Shown here: piece by piece, positions 58,042 through 64,000 of the stretch
Layout: every line of letters begins with the position of its first letter
Numbering within the stretch: position 1 is the first letter of the stretch
Assembly (NCBI GenBank): GCA_018401885.1
Contig: JAGYKB010000012.1
Location: 1 to 64,000 of the forward strand
Length of the DNA stretch: 64,000 nucleotides
Direction: 5' to 3'
Source: Gammaproteobacteria bacterium
GTDB taxonomy: Bacteria; Pseudomonadota; Gammaproteobacteria; Pseudomonadales; Pseudohongiellaceae
Notes under the pieces: generated by a model
What the model was told of the DNA's origin: nothing
What the model saw: the letters and a program-made list of their open reading frames with translations, nothing else
The model's database searches: none
Translations under genes and position numbers: made by a program

Positions 58042-59496
58042 TTAACTTGATGTTAGTTGTGAGACGAGCTGACTGCCGCGTTCGCCTGATGCTACCCAGC
58101 CACCGATAATCGCTGAAAACATGCCAGCGGTACCACCTAGCGTCACGATATGCAGGCCGTCGTCTCTAAATTTGTTCAATATTTTGTCTTTGAAACGCTC
58201 GGGCATGCCTTCGGCGATTCCGTCGGCGCCGCGCACGATTTCCTCGCCCGGCGTCATTAGATTATTGTACAGGGCTGCGCGCAAATCTGCCTTGGTCCAG
58301 CCGCCTTCTTTGAAAACCCGCCGGTGCTCGGGGCAGACTAGCAGAATCGCGTCTGCCATACCAAATAGCTTGCTATGAGCGACTGTTCTTAGGCTCGCGG
58401 CGAGGCTGAGAGCGAGTGACTCTGGGGTACGAGACTGCTGATCGACGATCCCCTGTAGCCCCTCGCCGGCAAAGAGACTGACGACGGATTCGTTTCTGTT
58501 AAAGCCGCGATCTTGGGCAAGCGTAGGCCAATCGGCATCCGATTCATCTTCGGCGAAGCAGTAACTGTATTTGCCCGGATTACCCATCGTGGCGCGATCG
58601 ATGCCGCCCGGCAGACCGCCGCCAACATTCCGTATGAGTAACTGAAGTGCGCGGCCAATAGTCGCGTTGGCACGGTTGCCTTGTCCCAATGCGTTAATAC
58701 CCGAGTTCATGCCAATAGCTTTGGTAATGGGTCCATTTACAATCACCACCGGTGAAGAAAAATAAGTCGTGCAGAGAAGTCCGTGCATACAAAATTTGTC
58801 TTGCAAGGCGGCTTCAACCGCCGCGAGCACCACTGGGAAGTATTCGGGCTTGCACCCAGCAAGGACCGCGTTGATCGCAACCTTTTCGATACTGCAGGGC
58901 ACATTGTCCGGTGGTATGTTGCCGATTATCTCAGAGGCCGATCTGTCGCTACCCTTGAGCATTCTTATTACTCGCAGGGCAGTGGGCGGCACAACCGGTA
59001 AGCCGTCGCTCCAGCCGCGATCGAAACATGCCTCGAGTTCGTCCTCCGATGACGCTAGCTCTACTTCTCGCGCTTGCAATTCATTCTTGCCGAAGCGCAG
59101 CGCGAGCACCTCGTCCATACCAGGGTCTTGCGTCTTCGAACCACACCCGGGCTTAAACTCGATGAGGGCCTCTCCGAGGGACTGGATACCCGTAAACTCC
59201 CGCCATTCTGCGCGATCCCATCCCACTATTCGTGCCTCATCTCCTGCCGCATCGTGGCGAATGAGGGTCGGAACGATTTCGATGCCAGCGGCATAGGACT
59301 GCTCGAGGTTCCCGTCGTCGACAACCCCTGGCATATCGGGGAAAGTAGGGTCGTCTTGGGTATAGAGGGTGAGAGCTTCGCCTAGCCGCGCAGCAAGTTC
59401 TGAGACGGCGGGGATAACGAGCTGACAGGTTGGACAGTCGCGCTTTAAATACAATGAGTAGCGCGTTGACGCGGCGGATGAAGCGGAAGTAGTCAC
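58042..59496 (-). CDS. Multidomain protein with N-terminal thioredoxin-like fold (CPTC), otherwise uncharacterised; predicted partner of the UGSC selenoprotein
   Basis: YSLYLKRDCPTCQLVIPAVSELAARLG, GIEIVPTLIRHD, KPGCGSK, DRGWSDGLPVVPPT; 20-bp gap to the selenoprotein gene. Confidence 0.75.
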   Translation of the reverse strand: MTTSASSAASTRYSLYLKRDCPTCQLVIPAVSELAARLGEALTLYTQDDPTFPDMPGVVDDGNLEQSYAAGIEIVPTLIRHDAAGDEARIVGWDRAEWREFTGIQSLGEALIEFKPGCGSKTQDPGMDEVLALRFGKNELQAREVELASSEDELEACFDRGWSDGLPVVPPTALRVIRMLKGSDRSASEIIGNIPPDNVPCSIEKVAINAVLAGCKPEYFPVVLAAVEAALQDKFCMHGLLCTTYFSSPVVIVNGPITKAIGMNSGINALGQGNRANATIGRALQLLIRNVGGGLPGGIDRATMGNPGKYSYCFAEDESDADWPTLAQDRGFNRNESVVSLFAGEGLQGIVDQQSRTPESLALSLAASLRTVAHSKLFGMADAILLVCPEHRRVFKEGGWTKADLRAALYNNLMTPGEEIVRGADGIAEGMPERFKDKILNKFRDDGLHIVTLGGTAGMFSAIIGGWVASGERGSQLVSQLTSS

Positions 59497-59544
59497 TAAG
59501 AATCCTCTTTTACGTGCGGATATGATTGTATGCGCGACCTCTGG

Positions 59545-59874
59545 TCAATAAACGAAGCCCAAGGTGCTGATGCCAACGAGGATGTTGATTATCATGAAAA
59601 CCGAAGAGGTCCTCGAAATGACCTTCCACTTTTGCGGCCCCCGATAGCGGTTTCGAATACCAATCACGAGCAAGAATGTATAGGCGAGTTGCAATGTGAT
59701 CAATCCTATAAACGTGACCCAATTATCAGAATCGACCGCCCAGCTCCCCGCGAAGAAAAGGATACAAGCGCCACAGAAATAGAGGAGCCAGTAGCTCACC
59801 GCGAGGCGCAGGTCGCCGGCAATAAAATGTGAATCTCGGAATTCGGGTGACGCTGTTTCTGGGTCTTGTAGCAT
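59545..59874 (-). CDS. Small uncharacterised membrane protein
   Basis: 109 aa with three hydrophobic segments. Confidence 0.55.
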   Translation of the reverse strand: MLQDPETASPEFRDSHFIAGDLRLAVSYWLLYFCGACILFFAGSWAVDSDNWVTFIGLITLQLAYTFLLVIGIRNRYRGPQKWKVISRTSSVFMIINILVGISTLGFVY

Positions 59875-60084
59875 GCGTTTCGTCTCTTGAGCTGCGAGAG
59901 CCTCATCGTTTGAATCTGAGTCTATCCTAGACTCAAGTCCTCCACAATTTGTAACAGTAGGGGGCGGCGCTGGCCACTATACTCCAGCGCCTGATAGTAA
60001 AATTTAATAATGCAAAGCATTAGATCGAATAACAAGTGCATCAAGCACTGAACGCATTACAAGCCCCATGCTCGGAGTCACAAG

Positions 60085-62256
60085 ATGACTATCTCTCTTT
60101 TTTCGCACAAGACGCGCTGCGTATTTCGCGCGGTTTTACTAGTTTCCTCTCTCTCCGGCGTTGTGAATGCCCAGGATAACGTCGGTGACGAGTCAACGGT
60201 TATTTATCGTGCCGACTATTTCGCTGAGTTTAATCCCATTACGGCGCAGGATATGGTCAATCGCATTCCGGGTGTCGGTGGCGCGACCGGCAGCGGTGGC
60301 GGATTCGGCGGCGGCGCCGGCGGCGGCAACGGTGGACGCGGTTTAGGTGGCGGCGGTGGTAGCGAGATAATCATTAACGGCAAACGTATGGCGGGCAAGA
60401 GCAATCAGGCCAGCGGTCAATTGGATCGCATTACCGCAGGGCAGGTCGATTATATTGAGCTGATAAGAGGCACTTCGGGTGATCTCGATGTGCGCGGCAG
60501 CGGCGTCGTAGTCAATGTGATCCTCCGCGAGGAGCTTTCATCGACAGCGCTCAATGTCGGGGTCAATACGGATCGCTATGCAGATGGAGAAAGCCAATCG
60601 GGTGGATCTGTCGCGGTCAGCGGAAATTTAGCGAAACTTGGCTATGTGCTGAGCGCCTCGGCAGAGCCGCGTTACGACCATCGTATTACCTATGAGGATA
60701 GCGTGCTCGGTGACTTCACTGCCAATGATGCAATTCGTGAAGATCAGATTCGTGATCAAACCAGCTACAACTACAGCGCCAATTTCGACTACGAATTTAG
60801 CCCTAACACGAGCGCTAGACTCAATGCACTTTATTCGCAGAATGACAATCCGACGACACTCGCGCGACGCACGGTTAACTTGCGCGTGTATCCCAACACC
60901 GTGGCGCTGCAGCGCGAAGAGTTGCCGGGCGAGCGGGACAATTGGGAAATCGGCGCGGACTACGAGCTGCGCACGCAGCAAGGATCGCGGTTCAAAGCAT
61001 TGATTATCAGTAATCAGGGAAATGTCGATAACATCCGTAAACGCTACGACGTTGCGGACGATGGCAGCGAGGAGCTGACTCTCTTTCTCGATACTGGCAG
61101 CGTCACCAAAGAGCGCATCGCTAGAGGTTCCTTCACGTTCGATATTTTCGACTCTCAGGATGTCGAAGTGGGCATCGAGCGCGCGCAAACCATACTTGAT
61201 TCTCGTCTTGCGTACGGCATCAAAGACGCGAATGGAAACCCTGATCCTACGCTTGGCGGTCTCGTCGCGCAAAGTGTGTCGAACGCGGTCTCTACCGTTG
61301 AAGAAATGCGCTACGAGCCATTTCTGATTCACAATTGGCAGTTGAATTCGCAGATGTCACTCGAGACATCGATGCTCTACGAATCCTCAGAGATTAGCCA
61401 ATCGGGCGAGAAGTCGCTGTCGCGCGACTTCGGTTTTTTTAAGCCAAAAATCGATTTCCGCTACGACCTCACGCCGCAATTGCAGGTCAGAGGAACCGTT
61501 GAAAAACGAGTGAGGCAGTTAAGGTTCGGCGATTTTGTTGCCTCGAATGATGATCAAGATAATGACTCAAATGTTCTCGGCGGAAATGAGAATCTAAGGC
61601 CTGAGTGGCTTTGGGCTTACGATCTTAAGGGCGAGTATCGTTTGCCGAATGACGTGGGCGTCATATCTGCAGGAGTTTGGTATCACCAACATACGGATGT
61701 GATCGAGCGCATTGATGCGACGGTCAATGAGAGCAATTTGCAGTCGATTGCCGGCAATATTGGTGAGGGTCATATGTATGGACTGAACGCTGCCGCGAGC
61801 ATCCGCATGCGAATGATCGATATGCCGAACTTGCTAGTCACCGCTAATTTCAACGTCAAAGACTCTAGCGTGACTGACCCTTTCTTGGGGATCGATCGGC
61901 GCTTCGCCAATTTCGACCGTGGTAGATTGCGTCTGGGTATGCGTCACGATGTGACCTCGCTCGGTATTAGCTATGGGATGGAGTGGAATAATCGCTTCGA
62001 TGCCAACATGAAGCGCTATGAGATAGATGACATTGAGCTGCGCGCAGGCGATCCGAATGTCACCGCTTTTGTGCAATTCGTTGACCGCCGCGGCATTACC
62101 TACCGCCTAGACATACTTAACGCGAATGACAATATGCAATGTCGCGAGAGGCAGCGCTTCATAGGCAGAATGTCCGACGGCATTCTTGAGGAAATCGAGG
62201 ATAACTGCGGCGGTTCTGGCCGCACGTTATCGCTAAAAATCAACGGAAATTTCTAA
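60085..62256 (+). CDS. TonB-dependent receptor-like outer-membrane protein with Gly-rich plug insertion
   Basis: Signal peptide; QDMVNRIPGVGG...GRGLGGGGGSEIIINGKRMAGKSN...VDYIELIRGTSGDLDVRGSGVVVNVILRE plug; C-terminal TLSLKINGNF. Confidence 0.85.
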   Translation: MTISLFSHKTRCVFRAVLLVSSLSGVVNAQDNVGDESTVIYRADYFAEFNPITAQDMVNRIPGVGGATGSGGGFGGGAGGGNGGRGLGGGGGSEIIINGKRMAGKSNQASGQLDRITAGQVDYIELIRGTSGDLDVRGSGVVVNVILREELSSTALNVGVNTDRYADGESQSGGSVAVSGNLAKLGYVLSASAEPRYDHRITYEDSVLGDFTANDAIREDQIRDQTSYNYSANFDYEFSPNTSARLNALYSQNDNPTTLARRTVNLRVYPNTVALQREELPGERDNWEIGADYELRTQQGSRFKALIISNQGNVDNIRKRYDVADDGSEELTLFLDTGSVTKERIARGSFTFDIFDSQDVEVGIERAQTILDSRLAYGIKDANGNPDPTLGGLVAQSVSNAVSTVEEMRYEPFLIHNWQLNSQMSLETSMLYESSEISQSGEKSLSRDFGFFKPKIDFRYDLTPQLQVRGTVEKRVRQLRFGDFVASNDDQDNDSNVLGGNENLRPEWLWAYDLKGEYRLPNDVGVISAGVWYHQHTDVIERIDATVNESNLQSIAGNIGEGHMYGLNAAASIRMRMIDMPNLLVTANFNVKDSSVTDPFLGIDRRFANFDRGRLRLGMRHDVTSLGISYGMEWNNRFDANMKRYEIDDIELRAGDPNVTAFVQFVDRRGITYRLDILNANDNMQCRERQRFIGRMSDGILEEIEDNCGGSGRTLSLKINGNF

Positions 62257-62297
62257 TTCCGTTACTTGGAAGTTGAGAGAATCTCACGCGGGGTGAG

Positions 62298-63161
62298 TTA
62301 GCGCGCCCCCATCATGCCTTTCAACGCAGCGGGAATATCTGCGGGGAAGACGACAAATTTAGAATTCTCTGATGCCGAAAGATTCTGTAACGAGGTGATG
62401 TATTTTTCACCCAGAAGATAGGCGACTGGTAGCTCATTTTCGCCTACCGCAGAAGTGACGAGTTCGATAGCCGTCTGACTCGCCTGTGCGAGCACGACCT
62501 GCGCCTCAGCTTCGCGTCGCGAGGCCTCTAGCTTTCCCTCTGCCTTTAAGATTGCGGCTTGTTTATCGCCATCTGCGCGCGTCACTGTGGCGCGGCGAGC
62601 ACGTTCGGCGGCGGCCTGTTCTTCCATTGCCGCCTGCATAGTGCTAGACGGATTTATGTCTTGAATCTCTACTGTTTTGAGCGTGATACCCCAGTCTGCG
62701 ATATCATCGCTGATCGCTGCCTTGAGCTTTGCCTTAATGTGATCTCGGGACGAGAGCGCGTCGTCGAGCGCCATTTCGCCGACTATCGAGCGGAGTGAAG
62801 TCTGCACAAGCGTTTGAATGGCTAGGGTGTAATCTTCGACACCGTAAACCGCCTTTTCGGGCGACACGATATTTATGTAGGCAACGGCATTGGTCATGAT
62901 GACGGCATTGTCTTTCGTGATGACTTCCTGCGAGGGAATGTCCAAGACGATGTCTTTTGTTGTCACCTTGTAGGCAATACTGTCTATGTAAGGGATTACG
63001 AAATTGAGCCCAGGATTGAGCGATGTGTAGTATTTTCCTAATCGCTGAACAACCCACTTGTTGCCCTGTGGGACTTGTCTGACGCCCTTAGCGACGGTCA
63101 CGAGCAGAAAAATAAAAATAGCGGCGGTTAAAATCAATGCCGGTTCCATAGCGATCTCCAT
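62298..63161 (-). CDS. SPFH/Band 7 (stomatin/QmcA-like) membrane protein
   Basis: RQVPQGNKWVVQRLGKYYTSLNPGLNFVIPYIDSIAYKV, DIVLDIPSQEVITKDNAVIMTNAVAYI. Confidence 0.95.
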   Translation of the reverse strand: MEIAMEPALILTAAIFIFLLVTVAKGVRQVPQGNKWVVQRLGKYYTSLNPGLNFVIPYIDSIAYKVTTKDIVLDIPSQEVITKDNAVIMTNAVAYINIVSPEKAVYGVEDYTLAIQTLVQTSLRSIVGEMALDDALSSRDHIKAKLKAAISDDIADWGITLKTVEIQDINPSSTMQAAMEEQAAAERARRATVTRADGDKQAAILKAEGKLEASRREAEAQVVLAQASQTAIELVTSAVGENELPVAYLLGEKYITSLQNLSASENSKFVVFPADIPAALKGMMGAR

Positions 63162-63187
63162 GAAGAGGATTAGCGTTCGTTTGTCAT

Positions 63188-63634
63188 CTAGACGCGGACG
63201 ACGATTAGGGAGTTTCCTGAGACATCTTTAACTGATACTCGATCCCCGATATTCAAGTTATCTTGGGACATAATTAGCCATTCGTCCGAGCCAAGCAGTG
63301 GTGCGGGAAAGCGAACCATGCCGCGTTTTTCGCCGTTAGGTACAGAGAGAACTTGGCCGATCTCACCGATTAGGGTCTCGCGTGACAAGCCCGCTTTGGT
63401 AACGTCTTTCGAGAGTGGTTTAAGAAAACGAAACCAGGCGACCGCAAAACCGAGCGACAGAAACGTCCAGAAGATAAGCTGTGCTGGCGCGCCGATGCCT
63501 GGTGCAATGATCAGGCTTAGGCCAACAACAACGGCGGCAGCCCCAAACCAAAAGATGAAGAAAGACCCAATAAATATCTCGGCGAGCATCAGTATGATAC
63601 CCAAGACAATCCAGTGCCAGTAAACGAGTTCCAT
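63188..63634 (-). CDS. NfeD family protein
   Basis: WHWIVLGIILMLAEIFIGSFFIFWFGAAAVVVGL; C-terminal OB-fold-like LIGEIGQVLSV...GDRVSVKDVSGNSLIV. Confidence 0.9.
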   Translation of the reverse strand: MELVYWHWIVLGIILMLAEIFIGSFFIFWFGAAAVVVGLSLIIAPGIGAPAQLIFWTFLSLGFAVAWFRFLKPLSKDVTKAGLSRETLIGEIGQVLSVPNGEKRGMVRFPAPLLGSDEWLIMSQDNLNIGDRVSVKDVSGNSLIVVRV

Positions 63635-63779
63635 GGTGTAATCCCTGTATACTTGTTTTAACTCTTTAACTTGTTTTAACGCTTTAAAGAGGACCTTTAA
63701 AAATACGATTAGTTTTCACACTATAACGTAAAGACCCTCGAGGGTTGCAAATCTAATTCTCAAGGAGAGAACCCGCTCA

Positions 63780-64000
63780 GTGCAGTTACTAGACCTCCAA
63801 GCCAAAACCCCCGTCGTCGATTTCGGCGGAACAGGCCCTATTATTCTCTTCTCGCATGCTAACGGCTACCCTCCTCGCGTATACCGCGATCTGCTTACCC
63901 GTCTGACGCGAGAGTATCGCGTGTTGGCGGTTGAGCACCGTCCCCTCTGGCAGCAAGACCCTCTGCAGCTCGATTCATGGCAACGCTTTGCTGACGATGT
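63780..64000 (+). CDS. Alpha/beta hydrolase, 3' truncated by the window edge
   Basis: GTG start after AAGGAGAG; MQLLDLQAKTPVVDFGGTGPIILFSHANGYPPRVYRDLLTRLTREYRVLAVEHRPLW open to the window end. Confidence 0.8.
   Translation, partial: MQLLDLQAKTPVVDFGGTGPIILFSHANGYPPRVYRDLLTRLTREYRVLAVEHRPLWQQDPLQLDSWQRFADD

Noticed and set aside
60216-60404. Proline-rich antisense ORF (PPPPPPKPRPPLPPPAPPPNPPP)
   Set aside because: It is simply the reverse complement of the Gly-rich TonB-receptor plug.
1-64000. Mobile elements, prophage, rRNA/tRNA genes and defence systems
   Set aside because: I saw no transposase, integrase, phage structural, restriction-modification or toxin-antitoxin motifs and no obvious tRNA/rRNA sequence. 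tRNA detection by eye is weak, so tRNAscan-SE should confirm.

Overview
This is a 64 kb chromosomal window that looks like an aerobic, lipid-degrading (probably marine) gammaproteobacterium; that placement is inferred from gene content only. About 50 genes are recognisable. Themes include acyl-CoA catabolism (five acyl-CoA dehydrogenases, two thiolases, a FadB/FadJ-like enzyme), a branched-chain amino-acid-type ABC transporter, two TonB-dependent receptors, an FNR regulator with a linked universal stress protein, SelD and MtnA. I saw no rRNA, tRNA, CRISPR array, prophage or IS element. Most notable: (1) a selenoprotein gene that the ORF track splits at an in-frame UGA. Together, 57501..58022 (-) encodes a 173-aa protein with the motif ...GLAD-U-GSCTSC.... 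A SECIS-like hairpin follows the UGA, with its apical G/U at the same offsets as in E. coli fdhF. The gene sits between a CxxC thioredoxin-fold multidomain protein and a thiolase, and the window also carries an FAD-oxidoreductase::SelD fusion. (2) A cluster of frame-disrupting indels at about 54.9-56.3 kb hits three adjacent genes (Liv substrate-binding protein, ArfB-like protein, thiolase 3' end), suggesting local decay or a bad assembly patch. (3) Three short tandem repeats in intergenic or terminator DNA. (4) A putative lipoprotein class D beta-lactamase, a DUF305-LVIVD fusion, a DUF4105/Lnb-like protein, a K+ channel with a C-terminal zinc ribbon, and putative FNR boxes upstream of fnr and usp.
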